NCBI GenBank assembly: GCA_028280945.1 | Contig: JANQKV010000001.1 | Coordinates: 124,001 to 188,000, forward strand | Direction of reading: 5' to 3' | DNA length: 64,000 nt | Source of the DNA: Opitutaceae bacterium | Lineage (GTDB): Bacteria > Verrucomicrobiota > Verrucomicrobiia > Opitutales > Opitutaceae | In this document: piece by piece, positions 35,922-44,477 of the stretch | Layout of the letters: each line of letters opens with the position of its first letter | How positions within the stretch are numbered: the stretch's first letter is position 1 | Made by a program: the position numbers and the translations under genes | The notes under the pieces: model-generated | The model's database searches: none | Told to the model about the DNA's origin: nothing | What the model saw: the letters and a program-made list of their open reading frames with translations, nothing else

Positions 35922-38027
35922 TCACCTTGAGGCGCGCCCCAACCGGTGGGTGTATGGGCGGCGTTGATCGGCGGTGAGGGGCGGCAGCTCGGGGAGCTTT
36001 TGTTCGTCGCGTTCGCCGAGAGTCACGGTGGCAAGGGCACGGAAATCGTCCCAGCGTTGGGCCAGGGGAAACTCCCGCTCGGCGACGTCATCAAAGGGTG
36101 GAGCGGCGGCGACTTGGCGGAGCCAGGAGCGCCACTCGGTCATCAGGCGATCGATATCCCCGCGCCCGGCTTGCTCGGAGGCGGCGGCCAGCGCGCCGGC
36201 TTTCGCGGTTCGTCCCATGATGGCCTGCACCACCTCGCTGGCCCCGTAGCCGTAACCCGGCGGCACGCCCTCGACCAGCCAGCCGTCGAAGGTAAAACGG
36301 CGGAAGGCCTTTTCGCCGATGGCGGCGAGGCGCCCCAGACGGCGGGGATTCGTTTCGCAAAATCGGTCGCCGCCAAATAAATTGGCGCCGTCATAAACCA
36401 GCTGATCGAGCGGATAACGGCGGTCTTCCAGGGCCACGGCCAGGGCGAGCCCCTCCGGGCCGAGAAACGAGCCGGCAACGGCCCCCCGGGCGGTGACGCG
36501 TAGTTGCCGATCCAATACGCCGAGCTTTTGCAGTTGCCAAAGCAGGGTGGGTTCGGGCGAAAGGGCGCGGCAGGCGTCACGCCATGGGCAGGAGCGGCAG
36601 ACCTTGGCGGGATTGCGTCGCCGCCGCACCATCCGGGCCCGGCCTGTATCCGTGAGATGGTGACAAGGGAGCTCGCCGACCTCGGCGACCAGGGGCGCGG
36701 TCTGTTCGTCGCCGAGGGGAAGAGGCGACCGGGCGAAAAAGCGGGAGGCCGCGTCGCCCATGACATCACGGGCGCAGTCGCCGGGCCGCAGCCCCCGCAC
36801 AAGGAAGGGCCACGGCAGGGGGGCGGCGCGCTTGAGCTGTTGCGGGGCGGCCAGTCGCATACGGGGCGTGCGGCCGCTGACCAGGACATAACCGGTTTCA
36901 TCGAGTCCCCGGCGACCGGCCCGGCCGATCATCTGCAGGAAATCATGGGGAGTGATGGGGCGCTCGATGCGGTCGACGAAGTAACTGCTGGCGGTGACCA
37001 TGACCGAGCGGAGCGAAAAGTTGATGCCTGCGGCGAGTCCCAGGGTGCCCACCACCGCGCGCAATTGCCCTGCCTTGGCCAACGGTTCGATCAAACCCGC
37101 GCGTTGCGCGTAGCTTAAACCGCTGTGGTGGAAGGCCAGGCGCAGCTGCAGCAGTCGTGCGAGTTTGGGTCCGGCGGCCTGTTTTTGGGCCGGGGTCAGC
37201 GCAAGGGGATCCGCCAGCGGCAACTCCCGGGCGAATTGCCGTGCGAGGCGCTCGGCGTCCTTGCGGTGAGGTGCGAAAACCAACACGGGTCCGAGGCCCT
37301 CGCGCAGCGCGCCGGCGAGCCGCTTGGCCCAGAAGCCGGTAATGGTGCGCGGCAGTCCTCTGATGCAGTCGTCGATATCAAATTCCTCAAGCGGAACGGG
37401 GCGTTCGGCGGTTTGCACCACGGCCACCTCACGATCAAGCCGACGCAGCCAGATGGCGACGTCACCTGGATTGGCGACGGAACCTGAAAGCAGGAGAAGC
37501 TGCAGGTTGGGATTAAGATGTCCCAACACGCCTTCGTAGTGGTTGCCGCGAGCGGCATCGGACAACCATTGGTACTCGTCGACCGCGAGGAGGTGGAATT
37601 CCGAGGGACGACCACGGCCGGGGATGGCGGATCGGGATGGGCCGACAAGCCGGCTTTGCACCGCCTCGAGGGTGGCAACGATCACCGGGGCTTCCTCGTC
37701 GATGGTGAGGTCACCGGTGATTATGCCCACCCGCCAATCCCGGGCCCGCCACTCGGCAAACTTGTCGTTGGCGAGGGCTCGGGTGGGGACGGCAAAGATA
37801 GCCCGGCGGGAAAAGTTGTGTTGTTCGACCCAACGCTCAAAGACATAGGTTTTGCCGGCGCCGGTGGGGGCATCCAGCACGACATCGCGGCCGTCGTTGA
37901 GCGCATAGATCGCATCGGCCTGCCAGCGATCGGGCAGCACCAGGCTCTGCAGACTCTCCAAATCACGACCGGCAAACATCGCGGGAATGCTAGGCAACGG
38001 CAGGGGCCGGTCAAATGAGGCAATCAC
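35922..38027 (-). CDS. Superfamily 2 DNA/RNA helicase with a CxxCx5C motif
   Basis: A 701-residue Ski2/Hel308-like ATPase. Motif I is APTGAGKT (53-60), motif II is the variant DEYQ (150-153), motif III is LLSGSVANP, and motif VI is QMIGRAGRRG (365-374). After the two RecA folds come a winged-helix-like region and C455, C477-x2-C480-x5-C486. The latter spacing is the same as the Fe-S motif of Cas4, AddB and Dna2 nucleases, but no nuclease residues are evident. It is a stand-alone gene. Helicase function is secure; the biological role and the Fe-S cluster are not. Confidence 0.85.
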   Translation of the reverse strand: MIASFDRPLPLPSIPAMFAGRDLESLQSLVLPDRWQADAIYALNDGRDVVLDAPTGAGKTYVFERWVEQHNFSRRAIFAVPTRALANDKFAEWRARDWRVGIITGDLTIDEEAPVIVATLEAVQSRLVGPSRSAIPGRGRPSEFHLLAVDEYQWLSDAARGNHYEGVLGHLNPNLQLLLLSGSVANPGDVAIWLRRLDREVAVVQTAERPVPLEEFDIDDCIRGLPRTITGFWAKRLAGALREGLGPVLVFAPHRKDAERLARQFARELPLADPLALTPAQKQAAGPKLARLLQLRLAFHHSGLSYAQRAGLIEPLAKAGQLRAVVGTLGLAAGINFSLRSVMVTASSYFVDRIERPITPHDFLQMIGRAGRRGLDETGYVLVSGRTPRMRLAAPQQLKRAAPLPWPFLVRGLRPGDCARDVMGDAASRFFARSPLPLGDEQTAPLVAEVGELPCHHLTDTGRARMVRRRRNPAKVCRSCPWRDACRALSPEPTLLWQLQKLGVLDRQLRVTARGAVAGSFLGPEGLALAVALEDRRYPLDQLVYDGANLFGGDRFCETNPRRLGRLAAIGEKAFRRFTFDGWLVEGVPPGYGYGASEVVQAIMGRTAKAGALAAASEQAGRGDIDRLMTEWRSWLRQVAAAPPFDDVAEREFPLAQRWDDFRALATVTLGERDEQKLPELPPLTADQRRPYTHRLGRASR

Positions 38028-38219
38028 TCCGTCCCTGGGTTTAACTGCAGAGGCCGCGAAGCTCCGACCCGGTGAGACGTGGTCTTGGATCGTTGTTCCT
38101 TGTCAGTATTTCACCCCGGAGTGGAGAAGAGCATAACGCCAGGATGTCGCTTAGCCTGATTGTTCAGGTTGCGATGCAGTAGGGTGTGGTCTCCCCTCGC
38201 CGGCGATATACTCCCAGTA

Positions 38220-38672
38220 TTACTTGGGTTTCACAGATTCCCAGATGGAGTCGGCATCATATTCCGTCACCTCACCCAGAGCTTTTATTTGTTCGGTGGT
38301 GTCGGTGATAAGCTTTTCATACAATTCCAGAGCTTTCGGATCAAAGTCGGGGGTCTCCTCGGCCACTATGCGAAACAGTTCCATTTGATTGAGGAAGTTG
38401 TTCAGCACATGTTGCGTTGATTTCATGGCGGCGAGGAAGGTTTCTCGCTGTTGCCTTTCCGCAAATTTACGACGGGCGTTTCGGATGCGCTCATAAAACG
38501 AAAATGACAGCACGATGAATGCTGGGACTATCAACTCGTCGACCTCGTAAGCTTCCAGTCGGTAGATCCACACGTGCAAAGCTTCGAAAAGATCAAGACC
38601 TCCCACGATGACAACGAGGTAAAGGGTCAGGCCTATGATCAGCCCCGCAACGGTGAACCTATGATCTTTCAT
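38220..38672 (-). CDS. Small two-helix membrane protein with a kinase-dimerisation-like tail
   Basis: A 150-residue protein with two transmembrane helices (about residues 7-28 and 46-63), then a basic coiled-coil and MKSTQHVLNNFLNQMELFR. That segment resembles the H-box helix of sensor kinases (Q-H-x-L-N-N) but no ATPase domain follows. It may be a partial signal-transduction protein or a scaffold. No family name is assigned. It stands alone between a helicase and the tRNA. Confidence 0.6.
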   Translation of the reverse strand: MKDHRFTVAGLIIGLTLYLVVIVGGLDLFEALHVWIYRLEAYEVDELIVPAFIVLSFSFYERIRNARRKFAERQQRETFLAAMKSTQHVLNNFLNQMELFRIVAEETPDFDPKALELYEKLITDTTEQIKALGEVTEYDADSIWESVKPK

Positions 38673-39012
38673 AAATAGACTGTTGCCAGCACTTATGCAG
38701 GTAGGTTTCGCCTTATTGACGAGATTGGGCCGGCCGAGATTCGTAGCTTCATAAATGTAAAGAGTAGGTCAATATGGGCCTAGAGTCCAATCGCATTTAA
38801 TCAATTTTTTACATTTAAACTTCAGCGAAGGAGTCAGTGCTTGCAACCTCAGGAAAGGAGTGAACTCGCGTGGTAAATGCAGGTAGTGCGGGAGTGAAGA
38901 TCGAGTGGATTGCTCGAAACTGAAGGCACTTGTTTCCCCTGTCATGTGGTCTCAACTTTTTTGTTGCGGAAGGCGCGGGCGATTCTGCTTACTCGCCGGC
39001 TCTGGTTTTAGC
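38673..39012. other. Intergenic upstream of tRNA-Val
   Basis: About 340 bases, AT-rich around 38750-38820. It must hold the tRNA promoter, but I cannot place the boxes with confidence. No open frame of interest and no repeat is seen. Confidence 0.5.
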
Positions 39013-39089
39013 GGACCCTTAGCTCAGTTGGTTAGAGCGCTTCCTTGACATGGAAGAGGTCACAGATTCGAGTTCTGTAGGGTCCACCA
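39013..39089 (+). tRNA. tRNA-Val (GAC)
   Basis: A complete cloverleaf: acceptor GGACCCT pairs with AGGGTCC, the D arm contains AGCTCAGTTGGTTAGAGC, the anticodon stem CTTCC/GGAAG encloses loop TTGACAT with anticodon GAC at 39047-39049, the T arm contains GATTCGAGTTC, and the CCA end is encoded. It reads GUC/GUU valine codons. No integrated element is attached to its 3' end. Confidence 0.97.
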
Positions 39090-39239
39090 GAATTTCTTCA
39101 ACTTGTTGCAGAGGAATTAGATAGGGAGAGGAAATTCGATCGTTGGCCGGGCTGACTCAACGTGGGCGGGCGATTTGCGGGAGTGGTTTAACAATGTGGC
39201 TTGAATCCGCTGCGCCTCGTGACCTGATTGTCGCGTCCC

Positions 39240-40898
39240 ATGCTGCAGACCCTGACCATTCGAAACCTGGCGTTGTTGGAATCAGTGTCTTTGGAGTTCG
39301 AGCAGGGTTTCACGGCGGTGACTGGAGAAACCGGTGCGGGCAAGAGCGTCTTGTTGGGAGCGTTAAGCCTGCTGGCGGGGCAGCGGGTGGATAAGTCGGT
39401 GATCCGGCAGGGGGCGGATGTGTGCGAGGTCGAGGCGGCGCTGTGGTTCGAAGACACCACGTCGCTGGATGTGCTGCTGGATGAACTGGATTTGCCGCCA
39501 TGTGAAGACGGGGTGTTGTTGCTCAAGCGCAGCATTTCCCGCCAGCGTGCCCCCAAGATCAGCGTCAACGGCAGCATGACCACCCTCAGCAATCTACAGG
39601 AATTGGGTGAGGCATGGATCGATTTTCACGGCCCAAGCGAACCCCGGCGGCTGCTAAAGGGTTCGTGCCAATTGGAACTGCTCGATCTCTTCGCGCAGCA
39701 TCAAAAGAGCGTGGAGGCTTACCGTGCGGATTATGAGGCCTGGCGCAAAGCGGTGGACGAACGCGCACGTTTGGCGACGCAGGAAAAACTGGCGCCGGAC
39801 CAAATTGCCTTCCTGCAGGATCAACTCACGCAATTGGACGCCTTGAACTTGGATTTGTCAGCGGTCGAGGAATTGGAACGGGACTTCAATCGCGTGAGCC
39901 AGGCGCAGGAACTACTGGGATTGGCCCAAGAGCTCGAACACGGGTTGAACGGCGACGATGGTCTGGCCGCACGCTTGGCGCCCTTGCTGCGTGCGGCGCA
40001 GGACCTCGCGGAGTTGGATCCGGGCAGCCACGGATTGGCCGAGCGGGTGCAGGCCTTGGGGATCGAGATCGCTGAGTTGGCGCGGGATTACGCAGGCTTG
40101 GGAGCGGATCTTCAGTTTGAACCCGCCGAGGTGGAATCGCTGCACAGCCGCATGAACGCCTGGCTGGACGCCAAGCGCAAATACGGCCCGGACCCGATTG
40201 TCGTGGCGCAAGCGCGGGAGGAGCTGCGCGCGAAGATTGATTCCCAAGGCGACATCGACGGAGCGCTGGCTCGTCAGGATGTCAAGGTGGCTGAGCTTCT
40301 TGAGGCCGCCTCCCGGTGGGCGGCAAAGCTGACGCAACAACGATCGAAGGCTGCCAAAAAACTCGCCGGAGTCGTCGCCGAATCGATTGCCCAACTCGGG
40401 TTCAAGAAAGCCGAGTTCGCTATCGAAATTGTGCCCCTTGCTGAACTGAGGCCCACGGGTGATTCTTCGGTTGAGTTCATGTTTTCCCCCAACGTGGGCG
40501 AAGAGGTGCGGCCGTTGCACAAGATCGCCTCCAGTGGTGAGCTGGCCCGGGTGATGTTGGCTTTGAAGACGGTCCTGGCGAAAATTGATGCCGTCCCGGT
40601 TTTGGTGTTTGATGAAGTCGACTCAAACGTTGGCGGGGAAATCGGCCGGATCGTTGGTCAGAAAATGGCAGAGATCGGGCAGAACCATCAGGTGATCTGC
40701 GTGACGCATTTGCCCCAGGTGGCGGCGCAGGGTCAGTCGCACCTGGTGGTCGAGAAGGACCAATCCAAGGATCGTGTCGAGGTTACCATTCGCCCGATCC
40801 ATGCGGAGGCGAATGATCGCGTCGACGAGTTGGCCCGGATGCTGGGTGACCGCAAGGCGGCCAGTGCGCGGGCCCACGCCAGCGAACTGTTGGGCTAA
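39240..40898 (+). CDS. recN: DNA repair protein RecN
   Basis: A 552-residue SMC-like ATPase for double-strand break repair. Walker A is GETGAGKS (29-36), the long central coiled coil spans about residues 150-370, the ABC signature is SSGELARVMLALK, and Walker B is VLVFDEVDSNVGG. ATG 39240 gives the usual MLQTLTIRNLALLE start; a TTG 12 bases upstream is possible. No Verrucomicrobia-type LexA box (TGTTC-N4-GAACA) is seen between the tRNA and this start. Confidence 0.96.
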   Translation: MLQTLTIRNLALLESVSLEFEQGFTAVTGETGAGKSVLLGALSLLAGQRVDKSVIRQGADVCEVEAALWFEDTTSLDVLLDELDLPPCEDGVLLLKRSISRQRAPKISVNGSMTTLSNLQELGEAWIDFHGPSEPRRLLKGSCQLELLDLFAQHQKSVEAYRADYEAWRKAVDERARLATQEKLAPDQIAFLQDQLTQLDALNLDLSAVEELERDFNRVSQAQELLGLAQELEHGLNGDDGLAARLAPLLRAAQDLAELDPGSHGLAERVQALGIEIAELARDYAGLGADLQFEPAEVESLHSRMNAWLDAKRKYGPDPIVVAQAREELRAKIDSQGDIDGALARQDVKVAELLEAASRWAAKLTQQRSKAAKKLAGVVAESIAQLGFKKAEFAIEIVPLAELRPTGDSSVEFMFSPNVGEEVRPLHKIASSGELARVMLALKTVLAKIDAVPVLVFDEVDSNVGGEIGRIVGQKMAEIGQNHQVICVTHLPQVAAQGQSHLVVEKDQSKDRVEVTIRPIHAEANDRVDELARMLGDRKAASARAHASELLG

Positions 40899-40926
40899 TC
40901 GGTGCGAGCCTGTTCCGGTTGCCGGC

Positions 40927-41922
40927 TTATGCGATCGGTCGGCAGAGGGCACGCAGGTTTTCGGGCGGGGTGCCGGAGGGTATTTCGCAACCGGCATTGA
41001 CCATAAACCTAGCGCCGGCGAGCTGGGCACAGGCCAGGGTTTTCGCCGCGATCTCCTCCGGTTGACCAAAGCGCAGGTCGGCCACCGGATTGTGATTGCC
41101 GGCCAGGACCACGTCGGGCCCGAAGACGTCGCGCGCTTCATTGAGATCCACCATGTGATCACAGTCCAGGATGTCGATGGGCAGCTCCTTGAGCTTGGGC
41201 CAGAGGTGTTGGGTCTGACCGCAGATATGCAGGCGCACGAAGACCCCGGCGTTCTTGATCGCTTGCATCAGCCGCTGCTGCCGCGGCCAGATCAGTTCGT
41301 CGTAGATGCCGGGCGAAATCTGACTGCAGATGGCGTCGCCGATGCCAATCGTGTCGGCCCCGGCCTCGATTTGAGCGAGGGCAAAATTGATTGAGGTTTG
41401 GGTGCACAGGTCGAGCAGCTCGGCACTGAGCTCGGGCTCTTCCATGAGGTCCATGAGGAACTCGCTAAGGTCACGCACGTCCCCTGCCAGGGCGGCCGGT
41501 CCCTCGACCCACCCCATCACGCTGTAGCGGTCAGCGGTGCGTTCGCGGTAGAGTCGAATGGCATCGAGCCGGTCGCGCATGCGCTCGCTGGTGTGTGGAT
41601 CGGGTACGGCAACACCCGAAAAATCCTCCACGTCGGCGAGGGGCGGAGACAGGCATTCCGGCACACCGTTTTCGTGATATTGAATGATGGCTCCGAATCC
41701 CGCGGTTTCGCGGTAGGGGTCGGATATGCAGCTGAGTTGGTCGAACCCAAAATCCTCGGCGCAGCGGATGTTGGCTTCGACAAGCGTACGATAGTCCGAG
41801 GCGAATGCCGCATAGTTGCTGCCGATGTATTCGGCGGCAAATTGCATCACGATTGGTATACGGGCGGGGTGATCGACCGGTTCTCCGGCGAGAGTGGCGC
41901 GATAACGTTGGGAGGGGGTCAT
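40927..41922 (-). CDS. Uroporphyrinogen decarboxylase-fold methyltransferase-like protein
   Basis: A 331-residue URO-D superfamily protein. It has H232-x-C234 (RLHICGQT) and C312 (NAGCEIP), the His/Cys/Cys zinc ligand pattern of MtaA/MtbA-type methylcobamide methyltransferases, rather than the arginine-rich active site of HemE. It would move a methyl group between a corrinoid and a thiol or other acceptor. It begins 4 bp inside the upstream G3E GTPase gene. No corrinoid-binding protein gene is visible nearby. Confidence 0.8.
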   Translation of the reverse strand: MTPSQRYRATLAGEPVDHPARIPIVMQFAAEYIGSNYAAFASDYRTLVEANIRCAEDFGFDQLSCISDPYRETAGFGAIIQYHENGVPECLSPPLADVEDFSGVAVPDPHTSERMRDRLDAIRLYRERTADRYSVMGWVEGPAALAGDVRDLSEFLMDLMEEPELSAELLDLCTQTSINFALAQIEAGADTIGIGDAICSQISPGIYDELIWPRQQRLMQAIKNAGVFVRLHICGQTQHLWPKLKELPIDILDCDHMVDLNEARDVFGPDVVLAGNHNPVADLRFGQPEEIAAKTLACAQLAGARFMVNAGCEIPSGTPPENLRALCRPIA

Positions 41923-42839
41923 GCGGACAGGGCTCTTAATTGGCGGACGGCGTCGTCGAGGTGCGATTCATGGTCGTCGTGGGCGATGATAACAACCCGG
42001 GCCTCGCGCGTCGGATCACAGGGTTTGATGATCGCAGTGCTTACGGTGCGCTGAATCTCGCGCCAACCTTCGGCGGTTTGCACGTGTCCTTTGACGCGCA
42101 GTATTTCCGACGGCAGGGCTTCCAACCATGACCGCAGGGCACCGACCGAAGGGGTGTGACGGATTTTTACGGTTTTGGTGGTGAAGGGGTTCGCATCACA
42201 CTCGTGCAGTGGAGCCGATGGCAGGGAATCGGTGGGCCGAAGCCCGTTGAGGTTAAAATCCAGCCGACAGTGCTCGGCCTCCATGACCTGGGTGCGCGGG
42301 TTGGCTTGTTGCACCAGGGAACGGGTCTCCTGGATCTGAGCGGGGGTGGCGAGGTCGGTCTGGTTGATGATGAGAACATCACACGCCTGCACCTGTGCCT
42401 GCACCGAGGTCAGGTTTTCGTGCAGTTGCGGGAAACGGGCGGGGGCGACGATGTTGACGATCTGCTGGATCTGAAACGATTCGCTCAACCCGTGTTCCTG
42501 CATCAGTTCGCCGATGGCGGAAGGATCGGCGATGCCACTGGTTTCGATCACCACTTGGTCGACGGTTTTCGCCTCGTGCAGCGCAGTGACGTGCTCGCGC
42601 ATGAGCCGAACGAAGTCACCGGCCTTGCATTCGCAGAACAGACTGCCGCCCACCACGGAATGCACCGGCACATTGGTGAGCGACAAAGTCGTGCCGTCGA
42701 CGCTTTGCCGTGCGAATTCGTTGACGAGAAAGAGCAGTTTTTTCTGCGGGTTGCGCTCGGCGAGGCGAAGCAGGAAAGTCGTTTTTCCGCTGCCCAAAAA
42801 ACCGGTGACCAACGTCACGGGGATGCGCGCCTTGGCCAT
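41919..42839 (-). CDS. G3E-family (CobW/COG0523) GTPase
   Basis: A 306-residue metal-chaperone-type GTPase. Walker A is GFLGSGKT (13-20), the region VIETSGIADPSAI is the switch/Walker B-like G3E block, and INQTDLAT corresponds to the base-specificity N/TKxD region. The CobW metal motif CxCC is degenerate here (FCECKAGDF). A C-terminal CobW-C domain is present. Family members deliver Zn, Co or other metals or repair corrinoid enzymes (MeaB is a related G3E protein). Its position between two URO-D methyltransferase-like genes suggests it loads their metal or activates them. Confidence 0.85.
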   Translation of the reverse strand: MAKARIPVTLVTGFLGSGKTTFLLRLAERNPQKKLLFLVNEFARQSVDGTTLSLTNVPVHSVVGGSLFCECKAGDFVRLMREHVTALHEAKTVDQVVIETSGIADPSAIGELMQEHGLSESFQIQQIVNIVAPARFPQLHENLTSVQAQVQACDVLIINQTDLATPAQIQETRSLVQQANPRTQVMEAEHCRLDFNLNGLRPTDSLPSAPLHECDANPFTTKTVKIRHTPSVGALRSWLEALPSEILRVKGHVQTAEGWREIQRTVSTAIIKPCDPTREARVVIIAHDDHESHLDDAVRQLRALSA

Positions 42840-42847
42840 CAGTTGGA

Positions 42848-44224
42848 CTAGTTGTTTTTCGCGGCCGCGGCCTCTGCGAGGGTGGCCACCAATTTGCTTC
42901 GGTCCGGAATGATGGAGGCGAACTTCTCCTGGCCATCGACGCAGATACTGGGGATGGCGGAAACGGAGAGCTTGGTCATGTAACCCAAACCATCACGTTC
43001 GGTGATTTTGTGCTCGCGGACGGTGGCGCGGCCGTCGAATGCGCGAGCGGCCTCCTGGGCGGACTTGACCATGTAGGCGCAGGGGGCGCATCCGGCGGAG
43101 TCCAGGGTGACAACGTCGATAATGACTTCCGATTGTTCGGCATAGGTCGGCACCGTGATATCGTCGAAGCTGTCAGTGGACTCCTTGCTCGGCAGTTGGC
43201 GGGCAACGTCAAGTTGGTAGGGATCGTGCACCAGGGTGGCCACGGCCTCCAGATTGGCGGGCGGCACGGCGTAAGGCAGGTCGCACCCTGGAGCCAGAAT
43301 AAAGCCGGGTTCAGTGCCGGCTTGATCAAGACAGCGCAGCACATCCCGCCGGGCATCGTCGGCATCGCCCAGGAGCAGCACGACGGTGAGTTGCAGGTTG
43401 CCGCCGAAGGACTTGCCGCCGGCCCGAGCGATTCGGCCGAGTTCGGCGAGGTCCACGTTTTCATCCACTGAAAGATTGTCGCAATTTGTGGCGGCCATGG
43501 CCTCGAGGTTGCGGGTGGCGTTTCCGCAGACGAAGAGGGAAGACAGTTTGCCGCGTTCCCGCACGTGGTCGAAGATCTTGTTGAGCGCCGGGGCCACGAA
43601 CTGGGTGAAGTGGTTGGGCCCGATCTGGCTGACCATGGGATCGACCACGGCGATAACATCGATGCCCGCCTCGATGTAGGCGTCCACCATTTGGCAGGCG
43701 ATGTCGGCGCAATAATCGAGGAGGCGGGGAACATCCTCCTCCTCGTCGAACATGTCCATCAACACATCGTCTCCCCGCAGGTGAAGCGCGAGGGTGAGGG
43801 GGCCGGTAAGCAGTCCGTAGAGGGCCACGGATTCACCAAACTTCGCCTGGCAGCGTCTGACTGCATCGAGCACCAGGGGGAGTCGTCCGGCTTCGGCCGA
43901 GAACTTGGGCAGCCCGGAGAGATTGTAGTCTTCCCCCAGGGGATGAGAGGCCACGGAGGGCGGGGTTTCCTTGGCCCAGACCAATTCGCAGCCGAGGATC
44001 TCCGCCTCCAACTGGAGGTCGAATACGACGGGCAAACCATCGGGCCGGTAGCGCTCGACGGCGGTGGTGAGCCCATCGACGATGGCATCGCTGCTTTGCA
44101 GGTAGGCCGTGGCGTCGTGGCCAACCAAAGCGCCGCCATGCACGCCGACAAAAGGCACCCAGGGGGTGCGGGAGACAGGTTGGCCGCGGAGGGCGGCGAG
44201 GAGTATTTCTTTGCCGGAATTCAT
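42848..44224 (-). CDS. URO-D methyltransferase-like protein fused to a thioredoxin-like domain
   Basis: From ATG 44224 the protein has 458 residues. Residues 1-345 form a URO-D barrel with FVCGNATRN (C233) and APGCDLP (C314), but the His two residues before the first Cys is replaced by Phe231, so a zinc ligand of the MtaA type is missing. The last ~100 residues form a thioredoxin-like fold with C379-A-P-C382 and a cis-Pro block SAIPSICVDG. The next gene, the GTPase, follows 8 bp later. The upstream frame to 44284 lacks family similarity. A redox-linked methyl transfer role is inference. Confidence 0.8.
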   Translation of the reverse strand: MNSGKEILLAALRGQPVSRTPWVPFVGVHGGALVGHDATAYLQSSDAIVDGLTTAVERYRPDGLPVVFDLQLEAEILGCELVWAKETPPSVASHPLGEDYNLSGLPKFSAEAGRLPLVLDAVRRCQAKFGESVALYGLLTGPLTLALHLRGDDVLMDMFDEEEDVPRLLDYCADIACQMVDAYIEAGIDVIAVVDPMVSQIGPNHFTQFVAPALNKIFDHVRERGKLSSLFVCGNATRNLEAMAATNCDNLSVDENVDLAELGRIARAGGKSFGGNLQLTVVLLLGDADDARRDVLRCLDQAGTEPGFILAPGCDLPYAVPPANLEAVATLVHDPYQLDVARQLPSKESTDSFDDITVPTYAEQSEVIIDVVTLDSAGCAPCAYMVKSAQEAARAFDGRATVREHKITERDGLGYMTKLSVSAIPSICVDGQEKFASIIPDRSKLVATLAEAAAAKNN

Positions 44225-44477
44225 CAGGGAGGGATCAGGAGTGGGGGGATTTATGAAGAGATGGTCTTCGAGTGACACAGCCACGATAGCACTCTGGAAA
44301 CTCCGCCACTGCGCGCGGTTTGTTTTGATTTGTTCGTTGATTGGTAAAGTCGCTACGCGCCCAAAGTGCAGAAGTCGGCCCCCTTAAGACCCGCTCTTGG
44401 CACATTTGTCACGTTACAGTCACCCGACTGTGACAACTGACCGTCTTAGTAGCGGCCCGTGGGGAAATCCCACGGAT
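44225..44477. promoter_or_regulatory. Divergent region between URO-D operon and glycosyltransferase operon
   Basis: About 250 bases with both operon promoters. I see no cobalamin-riboswitch hallmark (no B12-box-like run) ahead of the URO-D operon. A TTG at 44397 is in frame with the glycosyltransferase and could extend it. Confidence 0.4.

Noticed and set aside
39013..39240. tRNA-Val as an attachment site for an integrated element
   Set aside because: No integrase gene follows and no repeat of the tRNA 3' end was seen within the window; recN starts 150 bases downstream.
44225..44477. Cobalamin riboswitch ahead of the URO-D/GTPase operon
   Set aside because: The leader is short and I could not find the conserved B12-box pattern.
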